This document shows, piece after piece, positions 15,141 through 23,447 of a DNA stretch of 64,000 nt (position 1 is the stretch's first letter; each line of letters starts with the position of its first letter). Both the position numbers and the translations under genes were made by a program. The stretch spans positions 186,001 through 250,000 of the forward strand of contig JAFDWQ010000010.1 in the NCBI GenBank assembly GCA_018268395.1, given 5' to 3'. The stretch comes from Armatimonadota bacterium (GTDB taxonomy: Bacteria > Armatimonadota > Fimbriimonadia > Fimbriimonadales > Fimbriimonadaceae). The notes beneath the pieces are model-generated. The model ran no database searches. It was given only the letters and a program-made list of their open reading frames with translations, and was not told the DNA's origin.

Positions 15141-17849
15141 CTAATCCGGTCGGCAGTTTCGGGCATACGCACGGACGACGGGTTCGGCGTCGTCTGCGAG
15201 CGTCTTGAATGCCGCGACGTATTCCTGAGGACAGCGGCCGTTCAATTGCCTGAGGGCTTCGAGCCGGATGCCGGCCCTAGGGTCCAAAAGCATCGCACCG
15301 ATCGCATTCAGATCCTCTGGGCGGCCTCGGCGGCCCATGAGTAAGACCCCCGTCCTGGAGTTACGTTCATCGCTGTCCGCCACGAGCATCGCGACGGTGT
15401 CGGCGGATTGGGCCGGAAGCGCGGCGAGGAGGTCGACGGCTGCCTGGCGCGTAGGAAGGTCGGTCGACCGCAGCATGGCCTGGGCCGTCGAGACCGTCGT
15501 AGGGTCGGCGATGACGGCGAGGGAGACCATCGCGGCCCGGGCCAAGAGACGGTCGGGGTCGAGGCAGAGCCTCATCAGGTTCCCGACGGTGCCCGTCGCC
15601 TTCAACGGGCCGGCCGCTTTGGCCGCCGCCATCTGTAGGGCCGGATCTTCCAACATCTTGCCGAGGAGCGATCCAAAGTCCACGACTCCCGCGTCGACCG
15701 CGATGCCGATCAAGTTCCGCCTTTCGGCCACGGAGCCCTTGAACGATTTCCGCGCCATGGCGGCGGCTCCGTCGACTCCAAGCGTCTTGACCACCTCCGC
15801 GAACGCGCGTTGTTGAAGGCGGTCGGCTTCGGCCAGGCGCTTGTCGAGCATCCATTCGAAAGCCGGCACGCCCATAGCGACGAGCGCGTCGATGTTGTCT
15901 TCGACCTCTTGCCTTGCGCTGCCCACGCCCCACTGCGTGGCTTTCGCATAGATCGCGCCGAGTTCCGCCTCGGAAGCGAGCGGACGCGTGCCGGGTCTGG
16001 GCCGCTGGTGCTGAGGAGACGCTCCGCCTGCGGTGGCCGACGGGTCTTGGACGTCGTAACCGGCTCCCCAGAGCGACGAGGCCGTCGCCGTCCCGTCCGC
16101 GAGCCCGGCACGATACTTGTCCGGGCCGCCGAGATCGGCGAACACCCCGAGAGATCCGGTGCTCCGGGCCGCGTTGCCTTGACCGGGGGGGCCGTCGTAC
16201 CTGTCCGTTCCGTTGCCGTCCAAGAAGAGTCCGAGGCCGTTGGCGATTCCGACGCCGGGACTGCTGTCCCGAGCGACGAACAGATCGTCACCCGCCCGGT
16301 CGAGCAGGACTGCGACACCATAGTCGTGTCCGATCGCTAGGCTCGCCCCGTACTTGGTCGTGTACGAATCGTCACCCTGGAGGTCGAAAAGATAGGCGCC
16401 GCAGCAGTGCATAGCGCTCGCCTGGGCGTAGTGGTACGCCGAATACGTGTCGTTGCCGGAGGCGTCATAAAGGCTCGCTAAGGCGAACCAGTACGAAGCG
16501 CCTTGCAGGTACGTCTCGCCCCAATACGCGTCCGAGCCGCCGAGATCGGTCAAGAGCGCGATGCCACCGCTGACGCCGCCCGTGTCCTCACGGTAGCCGG
16601 CCGCATACCCTTGCGCGTTCGAATAGCTCACGCCCGTGAACAGCGGCGAGTTCATCGAGAGGCCGCCCGCGGAATAGGTGTCGCTTCCCTTCTGGTCGAC
16701 CAGCCATCCCAAGCCCTGTGTCCTGGCCGCACCTTGGCCGAAGAGCTTGAGGCGGTACGCGTCGTCCCCTCCGGTGTCGAGCAGCAGCCCGATTCCGACC
16801 TCGCCGAAACCTTGGGACAGCGCTACCGAGTCGTAAGTGTCGTCGCCACCGTGTTTGACGAAGACGCCCACCCCGCACAGTCCGGCGCCGAACGCTAGGG
16901 ACGCCCCGCGGAACGAATCGTCGCCGCCTAAGTCGAGAGCGACGCCGATCCCTAGTTCGGCCGCACCGACGCTGAGGTCTTTGACGGCATAACGGTCGTT
17001 TCCAGAAACGTCGATCAAGACAGAGCAGTAGCCCACGCCGGCGCCGTGCCGACCACGGTACAGGTCGTCACCGCCGAGATCGACGGTGATCCGGGCGTCG
17101 GTTTCGTCGTGGACGTCGTCGCCTTGGCCGGCGATGAGGACAGGTAATCCGTTCAAGGACACGCGCTGAACGCCCGCGAACGCGACCGGACGGGCCTTAA
17201 GGGTCTCGGCGACGGACTCGGCCGTCGACGTGACCCAAACGGAGGCCGCTCGGATCCGGGCCACGTCGACCTTGTCCAACAGGGCGAGGATCCGGCTTTG
17301 CGGCGAGGCTTTGGAACGGACGAACCCAAAGGTCACCTTCGGTTCCTCGACCGCCCATTGCGGCAAGCTCTCGATCAGTTCCCGTTGCTCGGCGGGCGTC
17401 AAGGGGGCCAGAGCCGACTTGATTTCGGCGTCCGCAGCCTGGACGGCGACGACGAGCGGGGCCAGGGCCGCTGTAAGGTCCTGAGGGACGCCTGGGGCGG
17501 ACAGGGGAGCGACGGGGACGGTCAAGCTCGGCTGTGTCAACGGTCGTGCGAGGAAGGCGTTCTTCTGGCCCGCCGCCAGCAGGGCCGACGCTTTAGCCTG
17601 CGCGGCCGAGGCGTGCCAGGCCATTAAGACGTCGCCGGCCCCGAGCGGATCGTCAAGGGAAAGGTCGACGACCGGCATACGGTACTTGTCGCGAAACGGC
17701 TTCCGCTCGAACTTCAAGTCGGAAAGAGAGAAACCAGCGACCTTCAGGGCGTCTTCAAAACCCCTGACTTCGCGCTGTTCGAGTTGGGCGAAGACGGACG
17801 AGGCGACAAGGGCGAAACTCAAAGCCGCGCACGCACGGGCACCGGACAT
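15141..17849 (-). CDS. Secreted Gly-Asp repeat protein with C-terminal HEAT-like repeats
   Basis: A 902-residue exported protein. The start is the ATG at 17849, giving the signal peptide MSGARACAALSFALVASSVFAQ. Residues of about 20-250 are a mixed helical region. Residues of about 254-601 are roughly twelve repeats of 25-30 residues with the core hydrophobic-x-D-x-G-G-x-D-x-Y, for example VDLGGDDLYRG, IDVSGNDRYAV, LDLGGDDSFRG and LYDASGNDTYSAY. The glycine-rich stretches between cores suggest a stacked beta-solenoid. The remainder (about 640-902) is a HEAT-like helical repeat array. The ligand is unknown; the Asp-rich turns suggest metal binding, but they are not the RTX nonapeptide. It is the third gene of the VanZ / ApgM-like operon, starting eight bases after the ApgM-like stop. 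Confidence 0.8.
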   Translation of the reverse strand: MSGARACAALSFALVASSVFAQLEQREVRGFEDALKVAGFSLSDLKFERKPFRDKYRMPVVDLSLDDPLGAGDVLMAWHASAAQAKASALLAAGQKNAFLARPLTQPSLTVPVAPLSAPGVPQDLTAALAPLVVAVQAADAEIKSALAPLTPAEQRELIESLPQWAVEEPKVTFGFVRSKASPQSRILALLDKVDVARIRAASVWVTSTAESVAETLKARPVAFAGVQRVSLNGLPVLIAGQGDDVHDETDARITVDLGGDDLYRGRHGAGVGYCSVLIDVSGNDRYAVKDLSVGAAELGIGVALDLGGDDSFRGASLAFGAGLCGVGVFVKHGGDDTYDSVALSQGFGEVGIGLLLDTGGDDAYRLKLFGQGAARTQGLGWLVDQKGSDTYSAGGLSMNSPLFTGVSYSNAQGYAAGYREDTGGVSGGIALLTDLGGSDAYWGETYLQGASYWFALASLYDASGNDTYSAYHYAQASAMHCCGAYLFDLQGDDSYTTKYGASLAIGHDYGVAVLLDRAGDDLFVARDSSPGVGIANGLGLFLDGNGTDRYDGPPGQGNAARSTGSLGVFADLGGPDKYRAGLADGTATASSLWGAGYDVQDPSATAGGASPQHQRPRPGTRPLASEAELGAIYAKATQWGVGSARQEVEDNIDALVAMGVPAFEWMLDKRLAEADRLQQRAFAEVVKTLGVDGAAAMARKSFKGSVAERRNLIGIAVDAGVVDFGSLLGKMLEDPALQMAAAKAAGPLKATGTVGNLMRLCLDPDRLLARAAMVSLAVIADPTTVSTAQAMLRSTDLPTRQAAVDLLAALPAQSADTVAMLVADSDERNSRTGVLLMGRRGRPEDLNAIGAMLLDPRAGIRLEALRQLNGRCPQEYVAAFKTLADDAEPVVRAYARNCRPD
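16047..17090 (-). repeat. Coding repeats: about 12 Gly-Asp-Tyr units
   Basis: This is the DNA encoding residues of about 254-601 of the repeat protein. The protein repeats are clear (GGDD-Y/F or GND-Y cores every 25-30 residues). The DNA copies have diverged, so this is an old protein repeat and not a recent tandem duplication. Confidence 0.75.
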
Positions 17850-17857
17850 GCCCAGGA

Positions 17858-18958
17858 TTATGCGCGGAGCACGGCTTCGACGGACTTCCACAAAGGCCTG
17901 TCGACGATGCCCTTCTCTTCCGTCGCGCGTTCGTCGAAGGGTACGCGACCGATCCTTTCATGGTCAGCTCCGCCGTACAAGAGGGTCAGGCCGCTCGTCC
18001 GTTCATCGAGGGCCGTGACCGAGACGACGGCCTCTCTTTCTGTGGCCAAGGGGATGAGGAGACCTTCGGCCAAAGCTTGGAGGTGTTCTTCGGCAAGGTC
18101 GAGACGTTCGTGCCGGACCGCTTCGCCGATGTGGTCCAAGACCACGACCGTGACCGTCGACGCCATCGCCCTTTCAAGGACGGCGTCGAGCCGGGGCGCG
18201 AGCCGCCGCCCGAACCGGACTCTCGGACCGTGCGAGTAGCCGAAGAGTCTCGCCAGTCCCTCGATGCGAAGGTCAAGACTGACGAACTCGACGGGAACTC
18301 CCCGGCGCAGGACGAGGTTGGGACATCGTTCCCACCGTCCCTGGCCCCAGGGCCAGAGAACGTTGAGCGGAGGTCGGCCCTCGTCGACCCTCCTCTTGTT
18401 CGAGTCGCTTTCGTGGAGAAGGTTGACGCTATCGTCGACGAAGCGGCGTAGGAGGCCGTCGCCGTCGCCTTCGGGAAGCCGCCGCGTCCAGTCGGTGCCA
18501 AGGACTTCGGCAAAGTCCGTGGTGCTGTTGTCCGTGGAGCCGCCTTCCCAGACGAGGGCGTGGTCGAGCGACTCGCCCCAAATCGGCGTCATCGTCGCAG
18601 TCCGAAGGCGCTCCATCGCCAGCTTCAGGTTCGCGGCATCGTCCTCGTCCAGGCGTCCGCCGGCCGCGCTCATGAGGTTTTCACCGTCGGTCGAACCCAC
18701 GGAGAGATGGAACGCGATGCTGCCTAAGGGCGGGTCGGCCTTGAGGGCCGAGACCATGATCGGACCTGGACGGACGTCGAACCGGCGCGGGTCTAGGGCC
18801 AGGTAAGCGAGTTCAGGAACCCCAGATTCGGGCAGAGCCGGATTTCTGACGATCTCCCCTTCGCCTGCGAGCCGTTGTATGGGCTCGAAGTTCTTGAGCA
18901 GGCTGTCAGATCCTGGGTCGCGGAGCAGCCCTGGAAGGACAATGGCCGTACGTCTCAT
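17858..18958 (-). CDS. ApgM-like (archaeal-type phosphoglycerate mutase) protein, probably altered active site
   Basis: A 366-residue alkaline-phosphatase-superfamily protein related to 2,3-bisphosphoglycerate-independent phosphoglycerate mutase of the ApgM type. The core blocks match that family: FHLSVGSTDGENLMSA, GRLDEDDAANLKLAMERL and NVLWPWGQGRWE. The metal-binding motifs look lost. The N-terminal DGxxD region reads VLPGLLRDPGSD, and the C-terminal HSTP-type motif is replaced by ALDERTSGLTLLYGG. It may therefore be a divergent or inactive relative. Its start ATG at 18958 overlaps the VanZ-like gene stop in an ATGA, and it is followed eight bases later by the repeat-protein gene. Confidence 0.75.
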   Translation of the reverse strand: MRRTAIVLPGLLRDPGSDSLLKNFEPIQRLAGEGEIVRNPALPESGVPELAYLALDPRRFDVRPGPIMVSALKADPPLGSIAFHLSVGSTDGENLMSAAGGRLDEDDAANLKLAMERLRTATMTPIWGESLDHALVWEGGSTDNSTTDFAEVLGTDWTRRLPEGDGDGLLRRFVDDSVNLLHESDSNKRRVDEGRPPLNVLWPWGQGRWERCPNLVLRRGVPVEFVSLDLRIEGLARLFGYSHGPRVRFGRRLAPRLDAVLERAMASTVTVVVLDHIGEAVRHERLDLAEEHLQALAEGLLIPLATEREAVVSVTALDERTSGLTLLYGGADHERIGRVPFDERATEEKGIVDRPLWKSVEAVLRA

Positions 18959-19644
18959 CCCTTCCCTGCCCGCGAGGCGTTGTTACGCACGGCGTCCAGG
19001 ATCATGAGGGCGACCGCTGCACCGGACGTATCGAGGAGGACGTCCGAGAACGCACCCGTCCGTACGGACGTCGTCGACTGGTGGGCCTCGTCGAGCGAAG
19101 CGTGGACGACGACCCATGCGAGCCCTGCGGCCCACGTCCACCGCCGGTCGGCACCCTGACGCACGGCGACGGTCCCTGCCGACCAGCCAAGGAGTCCATA
19201 AACGGTCAGGTGCGTGCCTTTCCGGACCAGAAAATTGACCGTTTGGGCGGCTTCCGGACTCAAGTGGAGGACGTCGAGAAGGAAGTGCATGAGCCGACCC
19301 GGGCCACCTTGAGGTCCGGACAAGAAGGCGGTCAACACGCCGACCCCCACCATCGCCGTCGGCGCCGCCCAACGGCTGAAGACGACCGGGTGTGGCGACA
19401 GGCCCACAAGGGTCGCCACGACCGCAGCCGTGGCCAGGCCGCCGATCGCCAGGAGGATTTCGGGCGGCGGGCCCGACTCTTGGCCGGGCATCGCCGATGC
19501 GGCGTAGGCGGCGGCGGCATAGGCGGCCAGATACCCGGCGACGGCCACGGCCATGACCTTCACTCGGCGCAAGCCGGGAAACGTCCAGGCCACAAGGGGC
19601 GACAGGATCAGCGCAGTCAAGGGCACGGCTTGGGCGACGGTCAC
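18955..19644 (-). CDS. VanZ-like membrane protein
   Basis: A 229-residue integral membrane protein with five or six hydrophobic helices. The second half carries VanZ hallmarks: LVRKGTHLTVYGLLGWSAG (helix with a conserved Lys-His), LAWVVVHASLDEAHQS and GAFSDVLLDTSGAAVAL. VanZ-family proteins are linked to low-level teicoplanin resistance in enterococci, but most family members have unknown roles. The start is the GTG at 19644. It is the first gene of the operon with the ApgM-like and repeat-protein genes, and it is divergent from the dehydratase gene. A TTTAAT about 14 bases before the GTG could be its -10 element. Confidence 0.85.
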   Translation of the reverse strand: MTVAQAVPLTALILSPLVAWTFPGLRRVKVMAVAVAGYLAAYAAAAYAASAMPGQESGPPPEILLAIGGLATAAVVATLVGLSPHPVVFSRWAAPTAMVGVGVLTAFLSGPQGGPGRLMHFLLDVLHLSPEAAQTVNFLVRKGTHLTVYGLLGWSAGTVAVRQGADRRWTWAAGLAWVVVHASLDEAHQSTTSVRTGAFSDVLLDTSGAAVALMILDAVRNNASRAGKG

Positions 19645-19708
19645 GACGGGTGACGAGGATTAAACCTCTGTCCCGCATTCTGCTTGTCCTCCTTGCCCAG
19701 AATGGAGC

Positions 19709-20665
19709 GTGCCCGTCACCCTCGACGACGTCCGGTCTGCCGCCTCGGTCTTGGCCGGCCAAGCCCATCGGACCCCTGTCCACACGAGCCGTACTCTCGA
19801 CGACCTTTGCGGAGCGCAGGTCTTCCTGAAGTGTGAGAACTTCCAACGGTCCGGCGCGTTCAAGTTCCGTGGAGCCTTCCACGCCCTTTCCAGGCTCGAC
19901 GAAGACCGTCGGCGGCGTGGCGTTCTGACCTTTTCGAGCGGGAACCATGCCCAAGCCCTCGCCCTGGCTGGACGGATTTTGGACGTGCCCGTGACGATCG
20001 TGATGCCGACCGACGCGCCAGAGGTCAAACGACGTGCGACCGAGGGCTATGGCGGCGAGGTCGTGCTCTACGACCGTGACGAAACCACACGCGAAGCCTT
20101 GGGGGCACGGATCGCCGAGGAAAGGGGACTCGCAGTGGTCCCACCGTACGACCACCCGGACATTGTCGCGGGGCAAGGGACCGTCGCCCTCGAGCTGTTC
20201 GAGGACGGTTTGGACCTCGATGCCCTTGTCGTGCCATGCGGCGGCGGCGGCCTTCTCAGCGGGTGCGCCGTGGCGACAAAAGGGCTCTCTCCAGGGACTC
20301 AGGTCGTCGGAGCCGAGCCGGCCCAAGCGGACGATGCGGCCCGGACTTTTGCGACCGGCGTCCTGCAAAGGGCGGACAACCCCGAAACGATCGCCGACGG
20401 GGCCAGGACGCCCTCCCTTGGAACGGTCACGTTCGAACTGGTCTTGCGCCACGTCGACGCCTTTGTGACCGTCTCCGAAGAGGAGATCCTCCGTGCGACG
20501 AAGCTTCTGTGGGAACGTTGCAAGCTTGTCGTCGAACCGACCGGCGCGCTCGCTTTGGCCGCGGTTCTTCAAGGCGGGTTTGCCGGACGACGGATCGGCG
20601 TCGTGCTCAGCGGCGGAAACGCGGACGTGGCGGTGCTGGGCCGACTTAGGGCGTCGGTCGATTGA
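19709..20665 (+). CDS. PLP-dependent threonine/serine dehydratase-like enzyme
   Basis: A 318-residue fold-type II PLP enzyme of the threonine ammonia-lyase / serine racemase group, lacking the C-terminal ACT regulatory domain. The PLP lysine lies in SGAFKFRGAFHAL. Other blocks are TFSSGNHAQALALAGR, VIVMPTDAPEVKRRATEGYGGEV and the PLP-phosphate glycine loop VPCGGGGLLSGCA. The length fits catabolic threonine dehydratase or serine racemase. The start is the GTG at 19709. The gene is followed immediately by the terminator of the convergent initiator tRNA unit. Confidence 0.9.
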   Translation: MPVTLDDVRSAASVLAGQAHRTPVHTSRTLDDLCGAQVFLKCENFQRSGAFKFRGAFHALSRLDEDRRRRGVLTFSSGNHAQALALAGRILDVPVTIVMPTDAPEVKRRATEGYGGEVVLYDRDETTREALGARIAEERGLAVVPPYDHPDIVAGQGTVALELFEDGLDLDALVVPCGGGGLLSGCAVATKGLSPGTQVVGAEPAQADDAARTFATGVLQRADNPETIADGARTPSLGTVTFELVLRHVDAFVTVSEEEILRATKLLWERCKLVVEPTGALALAAVLQGGFAGRRIGVVLSGGNADVAVLGRLRASVD

Positions 20666-20702
20666 AAGAAAAACGCGGTCAAAGCGCGAGGCTTCGACCG
20701 CG
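20665..20702 (-). terminator. Rho-independent terminator after the initiator tRNA
   Basis: On the minus strand the arms CGCGGTC/GACCGCG (20674-20702), with additional inner pairing, are followed by TTTTTCTTTC. It lies 20 bp after the tRNA 3' end. Confidence 0.8.
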
Positions 20703-20722
20703 GTGCGGGAGAGTCCGACTTT

Positions 20723-20799
<77 letters not shown>

Positions 20800-20855
20800 T
20801 CCGAAAGTATGACACGTCGCCGACGTCGGCACAGGTCCGGACTCGGGCCCGTGGG

Positions 20856-21707
20856 TCATACGGCTCGCTCGAGCGCTTCGACGAAGCGTCCGGCCGTTCC
20901 CTCAGCCTTGAAGAAGAACAACGACGGTTCGATCAGTTCGAGCTCGCTCACGAGCCAACGTCCGTCGCTCTCCATGAGGTCGAGCCGAGCGTAGAACACG
21001 TCGTCCAGCCCGTCCAGGCACGCTTCGAGCAGTGACCGTTCCTCATCGGTCGCACTCCCGCCGAAACGGACGGACTCGTCGTCCCCGTCGAACCTGGGCT
21101 TTTTAACGACCACGTGGCTCGTTTCACCTCCGAACCAGACGACCGACCGCTCACCGACCGTTCGGACCGATGGGAGGAACGGTTGCACCATGGCATCACC
21201 GTCGGCGAGGATTCCGGCTAAGAACGGAACGGCGTCGGGATCGGCAGGGTCATCGAAAACGCGCGTCCGGTACGAGCCGGCCGAGACCGCCGGCTTGACG
21301 ACCAGGCCCGATCCTGGGAAGCTCCCAAGAGCGACTTCAAGGCCGGATTCTGTGCCCTGCTCGACGAACGTCGTGGGGACGACGGAAAGGCCTCGAGCTT
21401 CAAGGTCTTTCAGATAGCCCTTGTGGGCGTTCCAGGCGACGACCGGAGCCGGGTTCAGCATTGGAACCTTGGACGCGGCTTGCGCGGTCCAAGCAAGGAA
21501 CGCATTGGGCTGTTCGTAGTAGTTCCAGCAAGACCGGACGAGGAGCAGGTCGAGTCCGTCCAGATCGGCGGGGGCGTCCCATGGTACGGGAACGGCTTCG
21601 TGTCCGGCCCGGGCGAGGGCAGCTTCCAACAACGGTTGGTCGTGGTCGGGCTCTGGCAGGGTGGCGCAAGTGACGGTTCCGATCCGCACCGGAGAATCTT
21701 GGACCAT
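20856..21707 (-). CDS. ATP-grasp family protein
   Basis: A 283-residue ATP-grasp ligase-like protein. The N-terminal part (RIGTVTCATLPEPDHD, LLLVRSCWNYYE) and the ATP-grasp region (GLVVKPAVSAGSYRT, MVQPFLPSV) resemble the DcsG/RimK-type group, which join an amine or nucleophile to a carboxylate using ATP. The late motif SELELIEPSLFF provides the Glu/Glu/Ser magnesium-binding end. The substrate is unknown. The gene is upstream of the initiator tRNA on the same strand with no terminator between them, so the two may share a transcript. It is divergent from the phosphoesterase gene. Confidence 0.82.
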   Translation of the reverse strand: MVQDSPVRIGTVTCATLPEPDHDQPLLEAALARAGHEAVPVPWDAPADLDGLDLLLVRSCWNYYEQPNAFLAWTAQAASKVPMLNPAPVVAWNAHKGYLKDLEARGLSVVPTTFVEQGTESGLEVALGSFPGSGLVVKPAVSAGSYRTRVFDDPADPDAVPFLAGILADGDAMVQPFLPSVRTVGERSVVWFGGETSHVVVKKPRFDGDDESVRFGGSATDEERSLLEACLDGLDDVFYARLDLMESDGRWLVSELELIEPSLFFFKAEGTAGRFVEALERAV

Positions 21708-21766
21708 CGAGGTCGAACATGTCGGGCCCGAGCGCCGCTCTTGACCGTCTCCCGATCGGCCAGGGG

Positions 21767-21772
21767 TATTTT
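21767..21772 (+). promoter_or_regulatory. -10 element of the phosphoesterase gene
   Basis: TATTTT lies eight bases before the ATG at 21781. A TTGACC at 21741-21746 is 20 bases upstream of it, a longer spacer than usual. The GGGAG just before the ATG is too close to act as a normal Shine-Dalgarno. Confidence 0.45.
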
Positions 21773-21780
21773 CCAGGGAG

Positions 21781-23385
21781 ATGAACCGTCGCCAGTTCTT
21801 GTTCCGGGCCGGGTCGGCCGCAGCCGGGCTCTCGCTCTCGTCCTTTGTCAGGCCGCGCGCCCTCGATTGGACGCGCCTACCCGTCGACGGTCAGGGCCGT
21901 CGGTACGCAGAGGGCGTCGTGTTCAACGACAAGAACGGGAACGGTCGGCGCGACGGCTCCGAGCCGGGCATTCCCGGTGTCTGCGTGTCGAACGGCCGCG
22001 ACGTCGTCAAGACGGACGCATCCGGAAAGTGGCGGTTGCCCGTCGACGGCGATTGCGTCCTCTTCGTCATCAAACCTTCGGGATGGAAAGTCCCTCTCGG
22101 GGACTCGTCGCTTCCACGCTTCTATCACGTCCATCGTCCGGACGGGTCGCCGGACACCAAGTACGACGGTCTGCTTCCGACCGGGGCTTTACCTGCGTCC
22201 GTGGACTTCGGCTTGACGCCCCAGAGGGAAGGACGCAAGTTCAAGATGGTCTTGTTCGGCGACCCTCAACCGAGGAACCAGACCGAAATCGATTACATGA
22301 CGCACGACGTGATCGAACAGGTCGCGCTCGACGTCGTACGGTCCGGAGCGAGCTTCGGCCTGAGCCTTGGCGACGAGATGTTCGACGACTTGTCGCTGTA
22401 CGACAGCTTGAACCGGGTGATCGGTTCGGTCGGGATCCCTTGGTACAACACGGTCGGCAACCACGACTTGAACTACGATTCAGCCGACAATGTCAAGTCG
22501 ACGGAGACGTTCACGCGGGTGTACGGGCCGACGCACTACGCGTTCAACCACGGCCCGGTCCACTTCATCGTGCTTAACGACGTCGTTTGGCACGGCGCAA
22601 AGGTGGGCGGCTATCACGGAGAGTTGACCGTCGAGCAACTCGAGTTCGTCAAGAACGACCTGGCACACGTCGCCAAAGAACGCCTCGTCGTGGTCGCCAT
22701 GCACATTCCCTTGACGGAGGTCCGCAACCGGCGCGACCTGTACCGTCTTCTGGAAGACCGGCCGAACACGTTGTCGTTCTCCGCCCATACCCATGTCCAG
22801 CGGCACGACTTCATAGGCAAAGAAGACGGTTGGAACGGCAAGGCGCCGCACCACCATTTGAACCATGCGACGGTCTGCGGATCGTGGTGGGAAGGGGCCT
22901 TCGACGAACGAGGGATCCCTCACGCGACGATGAGCGACGGCGCCCCGAACGGCTATTCCTTGGTCGAGTTCGACGACCGCTCCTACAAAGTCACGTTCCG
23001 TCCGGCCAGCCGTCCCGAGACGGAGCAAATGGCGGTTTGGATCCCTGACCGGATCGAGCAAGCGAAGCTCTCAGAGGCCGGAGTCGTCGTGAACGTTTTC
23101 GCCGGTTCAGAACGGTCCAAGGTCGAGTGCCGGGTGGGCGACGGGCCTTGGAAGGACATGACGAACTTCACAGGCAAGTGTCCGTTCTTCCTCAAGCTCA
23201 AAGAGTCGGAAGCAGGCCCGAAGCCCCCGAACGGGCTTAAACTGCCAGGCGCTTCGGACACTCCGCACCTTTGGAAGACGGGCTTGCCCGCCGGCTTGGC
23301 CAAGGGTGCGCACCGTTTCGAAGTCCGGACGACGGACATGTTCGGGCAGACGTACACGGACTACCGGATCCTGACGGTCCTTTAG
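21781..23385 (+). CDS. Tat-exported calcineurin-like metallophosphoesterase
   Basis: A 534-residue protein with a Tat-type leader (MNRRQFLFRAGSAAAG). Residues of about 40-140 form an SdrD-B-like beta domain (VFNDKNGNGRRDGSEPGIPG) matching the N-terminal module of this phosphoesterase family. The central metallophosphoesterase domain shows LFGDPQPRN (where DxH is usual, here D-P-Q), SLGDEMFDD (GDxxxD), TVGNHDLNY (GNHD), VVVAMHIPL and FSAHTHVQRHDF. A C-terminal beta-sandwich follows (about 400-534). It probably hydrolyses a phosphoester outside the cell; the substrate is unknown. Confidence 0.9.
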   Translation: MNRRQFLFRAGSAAAGLSLSSFVRPRALDWTRLPVDGQGRRYAEGVVFNDKNGNGRRDGSEPGIPGVCVSNGRDVVKTDASGKWRLPVDGDCVLFVIKPSGWKVPLGDSSLPRFYHVHRPDGSPDTKYDGLLPTGALPASVDFGLTPQREGRKFKMVLFGDPQPRNQTEIDYMTHDVIEQVALDVVRSGASFGLSLGDEMFDDLSLYDSLNRVIGSVGIPWYNTVGNHDLNYDSADNVKSTETFTRVYGPTHYAFNHGPVHFIVLNDVVWHGAKVGGYHGELTVEQLEFVKNDLAHVAKERLVVVAMHIPLTEVRNRRDLYRLLEDRPNTLSFSAHTHVQRHDFIGKEDGWNGKAPHHHLNHATVCGSWWEGAFDERGIPHATMSDGAPNGYSLVEFDDRSYKVTFRPASRPETEQMAVWIPDRIEQAKLSEAGVVVNVFAGSERSKVECRVGDGPWKDMTNFTGKCPFFLKLKESEAGPKPPNGLKLPGASDTPHLWKTGLPAGLAKGAHRFEVRTTDMFGQTYTDYRILTVL

Positions 23386-23429
23386 GGCCCGTCGGCCTTG
23401 GCGTATCAGGGACAGGGGTGAACGCCTCT

Positions 23430-23435
23430 TATCGT
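23430..23435 (+). promoter_or_regulatory. -10 element of the propeller gene
   Basis: TATCGT lies 12 bases before the ATG at 23448. A weak GGA in the short leader could help ribosome binding. Confidence 0.35.
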
Positions 23436-23447
23436 TTGGAAACGGTG

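Noticed and set aside
16047-17090. RTX calcium-binding toxin repeats
   Set aside because: The spacing (25-30 residues) and core (G-G-x-D-x-Y) differ from the nonapeptide GGxGxDxux, and no type I secretion genes are near.
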